This document shows, in pieces, positions 9,553-18,421 of a DNA stretch of 64,000 bases (its first letter is position 1; every line of letters starts with the position of its first letter). The DNA lies in NCBI RefSeq assembly GCF_001648155.1, contig NZ_CP015199.1:1219501-1283500 (forward strand), given 5' to 3'. Origin of the DNA: Chryseobacterium glaciei (lineage in GTDB: Bacteria > Bacteroidota > Bacteroidia > Flavobacteriales > Weeksellaceae). The position numbers and the translations under genes are program-made. Below the pieces are notes generated by a model, which ran no database searches, was not told where the DNA came from, and worked only from the letters and a program-made list of their open reading frames with translations.

Positions 9553-12500
9553 ATGAATTTATCCTTGAAAAATCATCTAAAAAAAATTCCGATTATCCTC
9601 AGACTATTATTGTTCACAGGACTTGTTTATTCCTGCGCAACATATAACGTAAAAAAAGGTAAAAACTTATTTGAAGTTAAAAATTCTGATATAAAATCTG
9701 AAAATGACTTTAAAATATTCTTAATCGGTGACGCAGGAAATGCAGACGAAATTCAGGCTCAGAATACGTTGAATCTGCTTAAAAATAAATTAGACTCTGC
9801 AGATGAAAAATCAATGTTGATTTTCCTAGGTGATAATATTTACCCTTCAGGAATGCCGAAAGAATCTGATAAAGATTATGTTCTTGCAAAACAAAAGCTG
9901 GAAAATCAGCTTGCAATCACGAAAAACTTCAAAGGAAAAACATTAGTTATCCCCGGAAATCACGATTGGTATCATGGTCTGGACGGATTACAAGCTCAGG
10001 AAGATTTCGTTAAATCATATTTAAATGATAAGAAATCTTTTTTACCCAAAAACTCCTGCCCGATTGATGATATCAACCTTACTAAAGATATTAAACTAAT
10101 TGTAATTGATACAGAATGGGCGTTGGTCAATTGGGACAAATATCCGGGAATCAATAAAAATTGCAACATCAAAACCCGCGAAGATCTTTTCGATGAATTT
10201 AAAGATTTAGTTAATAAAAATCAGGACAAGAGAATAATTGTTGCGCTTCATCATCCAATCATCAGCAGCGGAACTCATGCAGGCTATACTTCTCCAAAAT
10301 CTCATCTTTTTCCTTTAAAAAGTAAAGTTCCGGTTCCTGGAGTGGCAAGTTTGGTTAATGTGTTGAGAAGTTCTTCAGGCGCAAGTTTAGAAGATATTAA
10401 TAATCAACATTATGCAGATCTTGCAAATAGATTGAAAAGCATTGTTCAGGAAAAAGAAAATGTGATCTTTGTTTCAGGACACGATCATAATTTACAATAT
10501 CACGAGCAGAGAAATATCCGACAAATCATCAGCGGAGCCGGTTCAAAGACCGATCCTGCAACGATTGCTGAAAAAAGTGATTTTTCATATGGAGGAAATG
10601 GTTTTGCTGTTTTAAATATGAGAAAAGATCAAAGTTCTGATGTAGAATTTTTTTCAACAAAAGATAATAAATTTAAAAAGCTTAGTCATATTTCGGTTGT
10701 TTCAAAACCAGATGTGTTTGTAAACAATTATCCTACTTCTTTTCCGGCTTCCGTTTCATCTACAATTTATCCTAAAAAATTAACCGAAAAAGGAAAATTT
10801 TACACTTGGCTTTGGGGCACGCATTACAGAAATTATTACGGAATGCCCATTGAAGCTCAAACAGCCAATATTTCTGAACTGGATGGAGGTTATACTCCTT
10901 TTAGAGAAGGCGGAGGAAATCAATCCAACAGTTTGAGATTAAAAGCTAAAGACGGACAGGAATTCGTTATGAGAGGTGTTAAGAAAAGTGCCGTTCGTTT
11001 CCTGAACAATATGGCTTTTAAGAAAAGTACTTTCGGAAATGAATTAAACAATACTTTCCCAGAGAAATTCTTACTGGATTTTTATACTACCAATCATCCT
11101 TTTACACCATTTTCTGTTGGAAATATGGCTGATAAGATTAATATTTTTCATAGCAACCCGAGATTATTTTATATTCCCAAGCAACAAGGTTTAGGTGAAT
11201 TCAATATAAATTACGGAGATGAAATGTATATGATTGAAGAACGTTTTTCATCAGATCCAAAAACTTTACAGTCTCTTGACAACGCAAAAGATATTCTTTC
11301 TACAGATGATGTTTTGAAAAATTTCACGAAAAATTATAAATATTCGGTAGATCAGGAATCTTACATCAGAGCAAGAATTTTTGACATGCTGATCGGCGAT
11401 TGGGACAGGCATTCAGACCAATGGAAATGGGCAGAATATTCGGATGGCGACAAAGTGATTTACAAACCGATTGCGAGAGACAGAGATCAGGCTTTCAGTA
11501 AATATGACGGAGCGGCTTTTAAGATCATTATGAATGTTCCTGCAATTCGTCACATGAAAACATTTAAAGATGATATTAAAAATGTAAAATGGATGAATAT
11601 GGAGCCTTATCCGCTAGACTTGGTCTTTTTAAAAGGTTCTACTGAGGAAGACTGGATCGCGCAGGCAAAATACATTCAGGAACATCTGACTGATAAAGAT
11701 ATTGATGAAGCTTTTAATAATATTCCGAAAGAAGTAAAAGATAAAACGATTGCTGATATTCAACGAAAATTAAAATTAAGAAAAACCAAATTACAGGATT
11801 ACGCAACCAGATATTTTGATGTTTTACAGGAAAAAGTTCCGTTAGCAGGAACCGTGAATCCCGATAAATTTGTGATCACAAAAACTGGAAATTCTGTTGA
11901 AGTAAAGCAATATAAATTAGATAAAAACAAAGAAAATCCCGAGCTGGTATTTGAAAAAACTTACAGTGATTCTAAAACAAAAGAACTTTGGATTTACGGT
12001 TTGGAAGATGATGATATTTATGAAGTTTCCGGAGACGGAAGACCAAAAATAAATATTAGACTGATCGGAGGTTACAATCATGATGTTTACAATGTGGCCA
12101 ACGGAAGTAAAGTGAAAATCTATGATTTTAAATCTCAGAAAAACACTTATACAGGCTCAGGAACAAAGCATATTTCTGATGATTATGATGTTAACACCTA
12201 CAATTATAAACACCCGAAATATAATTTCGTAGCTGGTTATCCGAATGCTGATTACAACCCTGATGACGGCTTAATCATCGGTGTTTTGGCAAATTATACA
12301 GTCAATAATTTCATCCGCGATCCTTATACTCAAAAACATAGTTTAAAAGCTAATTTTTATACTGCAACGGGTGGATTTAATTTAGTTTATAAAGGAATTT
12401 TCAAGAAAGCAATTTCTGATTGGGATTTTAATTTGGATGCTTCATTTACGACTCCAAGATTTTCAGAAAACTTCTTCGGTTTGTCTAATGAAAATGAATA

Positions 12501-13266
12501 TGACAAAGAAAATGTAGAAAGAGAATACAACAGAGCGAGAATTTCAAAAATAAATTTTGCGCCGTCTATTTCTAAGAAAAGCTGGATGAATCTTGAAAAT
12601 AAATTTCAGCTTACTTTTGAGAATAATAAAGTGCAGAGCAATAATGACCGTTTTGTAGACCAATCGCCTGATGTAAGACCTGAAGTTTTTACAAGTCAGC
12701 AATTTGCGGGGGCAAACTATACTTTTAGTTTTAAAAATTTAGATAATAATGCTTTCCCGACCCTAGGTCTAGAATTCGTTGTGAACGCTGATTGGAAAAC
12801 CAATCTTTCAAATTTCGATAAAAACTTTTTAACCCTAACAGGAACTTTAGCAATCGATCACAGGCTTGATAAAAGAGGAATTTTCGTCTTTGCCAATTCG
12901 AGTAACGTAATGTGGATCAACAATAATAATTTTGAATTTTACCAAGCTGCAGCCATCGGGGGAAGTAATGGAATGAGAGCTTTCAGAAACGACAGATTCT
13001 CAGGAAGATCTTATTTTACTAACAATTCAGAGATTCGTTGGGATTTCGGTAGAATAAGAAATACGATTATCCCTGCAAACATGGGAGTTTTGGTTGGTTA
13101 CGACATCGGAAGGGTTTGGAATGATAATGAATATTCTAACAAATGGCATCAATCTGCCGGAGTTGGATTCTGGATCAGCGTTGTAGAAATGTTCTCCGCA
13201 AGGTTGAATTATTTCTATGGTTCGGATGGCGGAAGAATTTCCGGAGGTGTGGGAATGACGTTTTAA
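9553..13266 (+). CDS. Surface lipoprotein: metallophosphoesterase, kinase-like middle and C-terminal beta-barrel
   Basis: This 1237-residue protein begins with a lipoprotein-type signal ending GLVYSC (Cys28). Residues 50-375 are a calcineurin-like metallophosphoesterase with LIGDAGN (57-63), GDN (93-95), GNHDWYHG (135-142), HH (233-234) and GHDH (309-312). Residues about 450-770 contain FVMRGVKKS, FDMLIGDWDRHSDQW (610-624) and IARDRDQAF (640-648), reminiscent of the catalytic loop and metal-binding segment of HipA/CotH-type atypical kinases; this is an inference from motifs. The last ~350 residues look like an outer-membrane beta-barrel of the BamA/surface-antigen type, ending in an aromatic Phe (GVGMTF). 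It is followed by a terminator shared with the convergent gene. Substrate is unknown. Confidence 0.78.
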   Translation: MNLSLKNHLKKIPIILRLLLFTGLVYSCATYNVKKGKNLFEVKNSDIKSENDFKIFLIGDAGNADEIQAQNTLNLLKNKLDSADEKSMLIFLGDNIYPSGMPKESDKDYVLAKQKLENQLAITKNFKGKTLVIPGNHDWYHGLDGLQAQEDFVKSYLNDKKSFLPKNSCPIDDINLTKDIKLIVIDTEWALVNWDKYPGINKNCNIKTREDLFDEFKDLVNKNQDKRIIVALHHPIISSGTHAGYTSPKSHLFPLKSKVPVPGVASLVNVLRSSSGASLEDINNQHYADLANRLKSIVQEKENVIFVSGHDHNLQYHEQRNIRQIISGAGSKTDPATIAEKSDFSYGGNGFAVLNMRKDQSSDVEFFSTKDNKFKKLSHISVVSKPDVFVNNYPTSFPASVSSTIYPKKLTEKGKFYTWLWGTHYRNYYGMPIEAQTANISELDGGYTPFREGGGNQSNSLRLKAKDGQEFVMRGVKKSAVRFLNNMAFKKSTFGNELNNTFPEKFLLDFYTTNHPFTPFSVGNMADKINIFHSNPRLFYIPKQQGLGEFNINYGDEMYMIEERFSSDPKTLQSLDNAKDILSTDDVLKNFTKNYKYSVDQESYIRARIFDMLIGDWDRHSDQWKWAEYSDGDKVIYKPIARDRDQAFSKYDGAAFKIIMNVPAIRHMKTFKDDIKNVKWMNMEPYPLDLVFLKGSTEEDWIAQAKYIQEHLTDKDIDEAFNNIPKEVKDKTIADIQRKLKLRKTKLQDYATRYFDVLQEKVPLAGTVNPDKFVITKTGNSVEVKQYKLDKNKENPELVFEKTYSDSKTKELWIYGLEDDDIYEVSGDGRPKINIRLIGGYNHDVYNVANGSKVKIYDFKSQKNTYTGSGTKHISDDYDVNTYNYKHPKYNFVAGYPNADYNPDDGLIIGVLANYTVNNFIRDPYTQKHSLKANFYTATGGFNLVYKGIFKKAISDWDFNLDASFTTPRFSENFFGLSNENEYDKENVEREYNRARISKINFAPSISKKSWMNLENKFQLTFENNKVQSNNDRFVDQSPDVRPEVFTSQQFAGANYTFSFKNLDNNAFPTLGLEFVVNADWKTNLSNFDKNFLTLTGTLAIDHRLDKRGIFVFANSSNVMWINNNNFEFYQAAAIGGSNGMRAFRNDRFSGRSYFTNNSEIRWDFGRIRNTIIPANMGVLVGYDIGRVWNDNEYSNKWHQSAGVGFWISVVEMFSARLNYFYGSDGGRISGGVGMTF

Positions 13267-13285
13267 TTTCCTTGATAAATAATAA

Positions 13286-13316
13286 AAAAATCCGCAGATA
13301 ATTTCTGCGGATTTTT
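13286..13316. terminator. Bidirectional terminator between convergent genes
   Basis: A 13-base perfect stem AAAAATCCGCAGA paired with TCTGCGGATTTTT around a 5-base loop, with A-run on one side and T-run on the other, lies between the convergent 9553 and 14203 genes. Confidence 0.85.
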
Positions 13317-13324
13317 GTTTTCAA

Positions 13325-14203
13325 TTAAAAAGAGAACTTATAAACATTCCCTCCTGTCTTTTTATCCTTTTCATCGGCGATCAATAATGTTTTATCATCA
13401 ACAAAAACAATTGCTTCTTTTTGGGAATTATGATTTAAAGGTATTTTCTGAATTTTAGCTGAATTAAAATTATTCGCCGTAAATCCGGAAAGTACATGAA
13501 TATTTTTATGTGTCAATAATACAATTTTATCTTTTGTACTGTTGATCGTTGCTGAAGTAATCGCAGCGTCGCTGTAACCTCCTTGGAGCTTCAGTTTCCC
13601 TATTAATTTTGCTTCAAAGTCACCTTCTTTATTAGGAACTTGGAAAACTAAGAAAGTTCCGTCAAAACCTTTGCTCCTGTTTTTCGTGAACAGATAAAAA
13701 TTTCCGTCCATTTCTACGAAAGCTTCACAATCATATAACCAATTTGATTTTTTTGGAGGAAATTCTGTTTGTCCTTCATAATGGAAATTCGTTGTCTGAA
13801 CAGCCTTTGCTGTTTTTTGGGAAGCATCTTTTAAATCTAATTTTAAGATGGAAAGATTTTGTCTGTTATTGTCATTATTTCCAAAATTTCCGATGTAAAT
13901 ATTGCCTTGAGAATCTTTCGTAATGTCTTCCCAGTCATTGTTTTCGGCATTTTCAACCAACACATCGGCAACCAAGTTACCTTGAGTATCTAATCCGTAA
14001 ACAACATTTTTATTCCCTTGATCTTCTATTGCCCAGATCGTCTTTTTATCCTGAGACAAAGCAATTCCGGAAACTTCCTTTAATTTTTTAGGTAAAGAAA
14101 ATTCTACTTTTAAAGTATCTTCTTTCGGCTGATCGGTTTGGTTTTTCGGATTGCAACCAACAAGCAAAAGCGAACTTATCGCACAAAACATATACATTTT
14201 CAT
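13325..14203 (-). CDS. Lipoprotein with SdiA-regulated-like beta-propeller
   Basis: The 292-residue protein starts with a short lipoprotein signal (SSLLLVGC, Cys17). The body consists of repeated beta-strand segments such as VSGIALSQDKKTIWAIEDQG, NDWEDITKDSQGNIYIGNFG and NWLYDCEAFVEMDGNFYLFT, which resemble the SdiA-regulated/NHL-like six-bladed propeller family of outer-membrane-anchored proteins. The ATG overlaps the mazG stop by one base (TAATG), so the two are co-transcribed although no functional link is evident. Substrate or partner is unknown. Confidence 0.65.
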   Translation of the reverse strand: MKMYMFCAISSLLLVGCNPKNQTDQPKEDTLKVEFSLPKKLKEVSGIALSQDKKTIWAIEDQGNKNVVYGLDTQGNLVADVLVENAENNDWEDITKDSQGNIYIGNFGNNDNNRQNLSILKLDLKDASQKTAKAVQTTNFHYEGQTEFPPKKSNWLYDCEAFVEMDGNFYLFTKNRSKGFDGTFLVFQVPNKEGDFEAKLIGKLKLQGGYSDAAITSATINSTKDKIVLLTHKNIHVLSGFTANNFNSAKIQKIPLNHNSQKEAIVFVDDKTLLIADEKDKKTGGNVYKFSF

Positions 14204-14976
14204 TAGTTTTTATTTAATAGTTTAGCTTCTTCCCACAGAACGTCCATATCTTCCAGAGACATATCTTCAAGCTTTACATTTTTCTCTAAAGCAATAGTTT
14301 CCATTTTTTGAAATCTTGAGATAAATTTCAGATTGGTCCTTTCCAACGCTGAATCCGGATTAATTCCCGAAATTCGCGCATAATTGATTAGTGAGAAAAA
14401 TACATCGCCCAATTCTAATTCTTTTTTATTCAAATCAGTTTCAGCATGAAATTCCTGAATTTCTTCATCTACTTTTTTCCATGCATCTTCGGCATCATGA
14501 AATTCAAAACCGATTCCTTTTACCTTGTCCTGAATTCTGTACGCTTTTACCAAGCTCGGTAGACTTTTCGGAACCCCGCCAAGAATAGACTTATTTCCTT
14601 CTTTTAATTTTAATTTTTCCCAATTCTGTTTTACTTCTTCTTCATCTTTCACTTCTACATCACCGTAAATATGAGGGTGACGGAAAATTAATTTTTCATT
14701 TAAAGAATTAATCACATCAGCAATATCGAAACTTTCTTTTTCAGACCCTATTTTCGAATAGAAAACAAGATGAAGCAGCACATCACCCAATTCTTTCTTT
14801 ATCTCCTGCAAATCGCCCTGCAAAATGGCATCCGAAAGCTCATAAGTTTCTTCCAAAGTCAAATGACGAAGAGATTCTAACGTTTGTTTCTGATCCCACG
14901 GACATTTTTCGCGCAGATCATCCATAATATCTAATAATCTTCCGAAGGCTTCTAGTTTTTCCTGTTTGGTATTCAT
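14203..14976 (-). CDS. mazG: Nucleoside triphosphate pyrophosphohydrolase MazG
   Basis: MazG hydrolyses (d)NTPs to monophosphates and pyrophosphate and helps clean the nucleotide pool. The protein shows both MazG repeats: CPWDQKQTLESLRHLTLEETYEL with LKKELGDVLLHLVFYS near the N-terminus and EEIQEF with LELGDVFFSLINYAR in the second half. The ATG at 14976 (MNTKQEKLEAFGRLLDIM) is preferred over one five codons upstream because it matches the usual MazG start just before the first helix; neither has a clear ribosome-binding site. The product is about 257 residues, normal for the family. It is the first gene of a pair with the propeller lipoprotein. Confidence 0.93.
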   Translation of the reverse strand: MNTKQEKLEAFGRLLDIMDDLREKCPWDQKQTLESLRHLTLEETYELSDAILQGDLQEIKKELGDVLLHLVFYSKIGSEKESFDIADVINSLNEKLIFRHPHIYGDVEVKDEEEVKQNWEKLKLKEGNKSILGGVPKSLPSLVKAYRIQDKVKGIGFEFHDAEDAWKKVDEEIQEFHAETDLNKKELELGDVFFSLINYARISGINPDSALERTNLKFISRFQKMETIALEKNVKLEDMSLEDMDVLWEEAKLLNKN

Positions 14977-15129
14977 AGTTTGAAAATTCAAAGTAGTACA
15001 AATTTAAGGTAAATATTTACGTTGAACTACTGTTCTTAAACTTGTATAAAATGCAGTTAAGTATGTGCAACTAAAATATTATGGTAAAAATAAAATTAAC
15101 AAATTTCAAAAAAATTATTAAAAACAGAA

Positions 15130-15164
15130 AATCCGTCCCACTTTTTATCGTTGTGAGACGGATT
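15130..15164. terminator. Hairpin terminator after the lectin gene
   Basis: AATCCGTC pairs with GACGGATT (15130-15137 with 15157-15164), extended by a C-A-C/G-T-G continuation, and T-rich sequence follows on both strands. It lies 24 bases beyond the stop of the minus-strand lectin gene. Confidence 0.7.
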
Positions 15165-15188
15165 CTTTATTTTTTCAAGTAAATTAAT

Positions 15189-15932
15189 CTATTGTTGAGA
15201 ACTTGACGCCCAAACAACATTATTATTTCTGTCATAAATCACAAGATTTCCATCATCCTGTACACTCAATCTGCTTGCTCCAGTGTTGCTTGTATTTGAT
15301 TTCCAAACAGCTTTACTGTATGAATCATAAACAACAAGATTTCCATCATTTTGAAATTCAGCACGTCCACCTTTATTATTGGTATCGGATGACCAAATTG
15401 GTGTACCGTTACTTCTAGATAATACTAAGTTTCCGTCTGCCTGGAAAGATAGATAATATCTTGAGTTAGGTGAATAAGTTTTATTTCCTGAGCGGAATGT
15501 ATGTCCTAAATTAATATTTCCACTTCTTTGTCCGCTTGAACCATTATTTCCCCCATTTGTAGATGCCCACAAAGGATTATTATTGTTATAAATCACCAAA
15601 TTTCCATCATCCTGAATAGTAAGTTTATTTCCACCACGGTCAGCAGTGTTTGTGCTAAAAACAGCACGGTTTCTTAAACCATACACCACTAAATTACCAT
15701 CATCCTGAAATATTGCACTACTGCCTCTATTCGCCGTTTTAGACTCCCACACAGGAGTGCCTGATCTTCTGTAAAAAACCAAATTTCCATCGTTTTGAAA
15801 TTGAAGATAAAACTGTTGATTGTCCGACCAATATTTTCTGTCTTGTTGTAAAGACTGCCCGTTTCGTATATTTTGCGCGTTTATAAGTAAACCGAAGAAT
15901 ATGCCTATTAATGCTAATAAATTTTTACTCAT
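15189..15932 (-). CDS. Secreted bulb-type (B-lectin) protein
   Basis: The 247-residue protein has a signal peptide ending near INAQ (residue 20) followed by two tandem bulb-type mannose-binding lectin domains. Six QxDGNLV motifs start at residues 46, 76, 107, 164, 194 and 225, three per domain, matching the QxDxNxVxY sugar-binding motif of monocot mannose lectins. The fourth motif has Ser in place of the final Tyr (ADGNLVLS) and may not bind sugar. No sorting domain is visible at the C-terminus, so it may be periplasmic or released. It likely binds mannose-type glycans, an inference from the family. It stands alone between terminators. Confidence 0.85.
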   Translation of the reverse strand: MSKNLLALIGIFFGLLINAQNIRNGQSLQQDRKYWSDNQQFYLQFQNDGNLVFYRRSGTPVWESKTANRGSSAIFQDDGNLVVYGLRNRAVFSTNTADRGGNKLTIQDDGNLVIYNNNNPLWASTNGGNNGSSGQRSGNINLGHTFRSGNKTYSPNSRYYLSFQADGNLVLSRSNGTPIWSSDTNNKGGRAEFQNDGNLVVYDSYSKAVWKSNTSNTGASRLSVQDDGNLVIYDRNNNVVWASSSQQ

Positions 15933-16085
15933 TTTAATTTATTTTAATGGTTTGTAGCTTTCTAAAAGTATGCCAAACAGTAGCGAAATTTTCATCTAAA
16001 TATAATAATTTAATACTAAATAATTTAATTCCTGAATAAATGTATCAACCAAAAATCATAATGTCAAGAATTTATAAAAAGAAAA

Positions 16086-16115
16086 AACAGTAAAGACTTG
16101 AAAATCTTTACTGTT
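16086..16115. terminator. Bidirectional hairpin terminator
   Basis: AACAGTAAAGA pairs with TCTTTACTGTT with A-run before and T-run after. It is 67 bases beyond the stop of the minus-strand DUF5606 gene and upstream of the lectin gene. Confidence 0.8.
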
Positions 16116-16182
16116 TTTTTATCAACTTTATTTGGTTAATCCTGCATTACTCTTGCAGGATTGGTTAATTCAAATGAATGAA

Positions 16183-16743
16183 TTACCCCATTTTTCTGTG
16201 TGTACTTTTTGTAGCTGCTTTTGCTCCAGAAGAAGCTTTCGCTTTTGGTGCTGCAGGTTTATCAGCCTTTGGAGCTGCTTTTTTAGGAGCTTCCTTATCT
16301 GTTAGAGTTACTTCACCTGTTACAGGATCTAAAGTTTCAGGTTCAGCTTTTACAAAACTTTCAGGAGTAATGTATCCCGCTTTGTGTAAAATGTTGTACC
16401 ATTGAGCCAATTTCTTAATATCAGAAGCATAAACTCTTTCTGTATCGTAGTTAGGAAGAGATACTCCCATGAAATCCTTCAACTCAGCATCAGTAGATTT
16501 GTGAGAAATAGTTTCTTTATAATCTTGGTTTTTAGCAATATTTTCAAATACTTCAAACAAAGGAACTTCCTTATCAAATGTAAACATCGCAATATTATCA
16601 AGCAAACTTACTTGACTAGAGTTTCCAATGCTTACTTTCTTTTTTGTAGTAACATCTTCAATAATAAAACCGTTTCTTAATTGAGAAACTAATTTGTAAA
16701 GTCCTGGTTTTCCAGAGATTGAAATTATTTTTTCTAACAGCAT
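16183..16743 (-). CDS. DUF5606-family protein
   Basis: The 186-residue protein has no signal peptide. Its N-terminal 130 residues (start MLLEKIISISGKPGLYKLVS, then VFENIAKNQDY and LAQWYNILHKAGYITPE) match the DUF5606 family found in Bacteroidetes, whose function is unknown to me. The C-terminal 50 residues are a low-complexity Lys/Ala/Pro tail (PKADKPAAPKAKASSGAKAA) like the basic tails of nucleic-acid-associated proteins. It lies upstream of the lectin gene and downstream of def on the same strand, but terminator-like sequence separates it from the lectin gene. Confidence 0.8.
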   Translation of the reverse strand: MLLEKIISISGKPGLYKLVSQLRNGFIIEDVTTKKKVSIGNSSQVSLLDNIAMFTFDKEVPLFEVFENIAKNQDYKETISHKSTDAELKDFMGVSLPNYDTERVYASDIKKLAQWYNILHKAGYITPESFVKAEPETLDPVTGEVTLTDKEAPKKAAPKADKPAAPKAKASSGAKAATKSTHRKMG

Positions 16744-16845
16744 AATTTTATTTTTTTTAAATGTAGCAATCGGCTTTTACACTTCGACAAGCTTGGTGTG
16801 GCAGCTTTTTGCAGTTTATTATTTTTTTACTTAATTATTCTCTAC

Positions 16846-17418
16846 CTATTTTGGAAATCTCATTTTATAGCTGATACTTACATCACCCTGAGAAATCTTT
16901 GTTAATTTACCTTTTACCAATTTCTTCTTCAAAGAGCTTAAATGGTCGGTAAACAGCGTTCCTTCAATATGATCATATTCATGTTGAATTACGCGGGCTC
17001 TAATATCGGAAAAAGTTTCCGTATGCTTAACGAAATTTTCGTCATAATATTCTATAAGGATATTACTTTTTCTCTTAACGTCCTCTCTTACGTCCGGAAT
17101 AGAAAGACATCCTTCATTAAATTTCCATTCTTCTCCGGATTCTTCAAGAATTTTGGCATTGATGAAAACTTTCTTAAAGTTTACCAATTCATCCTTAATA
17201 TCCTCATAATCATCATCATCTGCTAATGGAGAAACATCTATGATAAATAAACGGATATCCAGACCAATTTGCGGTGCTGCCAATCCTATGCCATTTGCAC
17301 TGTTCATCGTGTCAAACATGTTGTCTATCAATTCTTGTAATTCGGGATAATTCTTGTCTATATCTTTGCCTACTTTTCTCAAAACAGGATCCCCAAAGGC
17401 TCTTATCGGTAAAATCAT
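16846..17418 (-). CDS. def: Peptide deformylase
   Basis: Peptide deformylase removes the formyl group from the initiator methionine of new proteins using a metal ion. The 190-residue protein has all three family motifs: GIGLAAPQ (residues 43-50), EGCLS (102-106, Cys ligand) and HEYDH (146-150, His ligands and catalytic Glu). An acidic insertion around residues 66-78 (LADDDDYEDIKDE) extends the loop before the second motif, as in other Bacteroidetes enzymes. The ATG overlaps the ruvX stop by 4 bases (ATGA), so the two genes form an operon. Confidence 0.97.
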   Translation of the reverse strand: MILPIRAFGDPVLRKVGKDIDKNYPELQELIDNMFDTMNSANGIGLAAPQIGLDIRLFIIDVSPLADDDDYEDIKDELVNFKKVFINAKILEESGEEWKFNEGCLSIPDVREDVKRKSNILIEYYDENFVKHTETFSDIRARVIQHEYDHIEGTLFTDHLSSLKKKLVKGKLTKISQGDVSISYKMRFPK

Positions 17419-17831
17419 CTTGTTCTTTGTTCTAAAAAATTCTGCAATATGATGGTTGCACTTACTTTATCTATTAATCCTTTTTCCTGTCTCTGTTTTT
17501 TGCTTTTCCCACTTTGAGAAATAAAAAACGAAGCCATTTTGGACGTAAATCTTTCATCTAAACGATGAACGGGTATATCTGAAAATTCTTTTTTAAAATT
17601 TTCTATAAATTTTAGAATATCAGTTTCTATCTCGGAAATATTTCCTTTCAAATCTGTAGGAAGCCCTACAACGATGTCATCTACTCTGTTTTCAGTGAAA
17701 TATTTTTTTAAAAATTCCATTAAAACTGGAGTTTGTACAGTGTCTAGACCACTCGCAATGATCTGCATGTCATCTGTCGCCGCAATACCGCAGCGAGCCT
17801 TTCCATAGTCTATTGCAAGGATCTGTCCCAT
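17415..17831 (-). CDS. ruvX: RuvX/YqgF Holliday-junction-resolvase-like nuclease
   Basis: The 138-residue protein has the RNase H-fold signature LAIDYGKARCGIA with the first catalytic Asp, then VVGLPTDLKG and the C-terminal LDERFTSKMA. YqgF/RuvX proteins act in rRNA 5' processing and have been proposed as resolvases. It is first in an operon with def. A candidate -7 element lies only 8 bases upstream of the ATG, which would give a very short or absent leader. Confidence 0.95.
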   Translation of the reverse strand: MGQILAIDYGKARCGIAATDDMQIIASGLDTVQTPVLMEFLKKYFTENRVDDIVVGLPTDLKGNISEIETDILKFIENFKKEFSDIPVHRLDERFTSKMASFFISQSGKSKKQRQEKGLIDKVSATIILQNFLEQRTR

Positions 17832-17838
17832 AAGTTTG

Positions 17839-17846
17839 CAAATTTA
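17839..17846 (-). promoter_or_regulatory. Candidate -7 element for ruvX-def
   Basis: On the minus strand this reads TAAATTTG, matching the Bacteroidetes -7 consensus TAnnTTTG, 8 bases before the ruvX ATG. Confidence 0.5.
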
Positions 17847-17944
17847 GTAAATTTTAATGATTTTATTCATCACGTAGTTTTTTTTATAAATCATGTTTCA
17901 TTCCATTATTTTTTTTATAATTTTAATCTTCCAAAAACGAAATT

Positions 17945-18421
17945 ATGAAGAAACTCATCCTTGTAAGACATGCAAAAAGCGACTGGCCTGAAGACACAGA
18001 GGATTTCGACAGACCTCTGGCAGACAAAGGGTTAGAGGATGCTATGAATATGTCCAGATTTTTAAAATCAAATAAAGTTTCGATCGATTATCTGGTATCG
18101 AGCCCGGCGGTTCGTGCTTTGAATACGTGCAAAATTTTCAATCAAGCTTATCAGATCAAAATTATGACTGATGAAAAACTGTATAATCCATCGGAAAGAA
18201 ATTTTGAATCTGTAATTTATGACTTGAATAACGATCATGATTCCGTAGCAATTTTCTCACATAATAATGGGATTTCTAACTTTGCGAATTCCATTTCTGA
18301 CGATATTTTTCATTTTCCGACTTGCGGTGTTGCAGGTTTTGAAATCGACTGCAATTCGTGGTCAGAATTCGATGGCGCGAATAAGAAATTATTATTTTTT
18401 TATGAACCTGGGAAAATTTAA
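17945..18421 (+). CDS. sixA: SixA-type histidine phosphatase
   Basis: This 158-residue protein is a short histidine phosphatase (phosphoglycerate-mutase superfamily). It begins KKLILVRHAKSDWPE with the phospho-accepting His9 in the RHA motif, has SSPAVRALNTCKIF with the conserved Arg, and a second catalytic His106 in FSHNNGI. SixA removes phosphate from histidine phosphotransfer domains in Escherichia coli; the substrate here is unknown. Its 3' end overlaps the archaemetzincin gene by 20 bases in another frame. Confidence 0.9.
   Translation: MKKLILVRHAKSDWPEDTEDFDRPLADKGLEDAMNMSRFLKSNKVSIDYLVSSPAVRALNTCKIFNQAYQIKIMTDEKLYNPSERNFESVIYDLNNDHDSVAIFSHNNGISNFANSISDDIFHFPTCGVAGFEIDCNSWSEFDGANKKLLFFYEPGKI

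Noticed and set aside
5109..13266. A complete Pycsar or CBASS defence operon
   Set aside because: No nucleotide cyclase or CD-NTase is recognisable; only the effector-like gene is present.
15203..15418. Open frame opposite the lectin gene
   Set aside because: It is antisense to the repeated lectin motifs and has no promoter, start context or family match.
18267..18401. Longer N-terminus for the archaemetzincin
   Set aside because: This part overlaps sixA out of frame and lies before a good signal peptide beginning at 18402.
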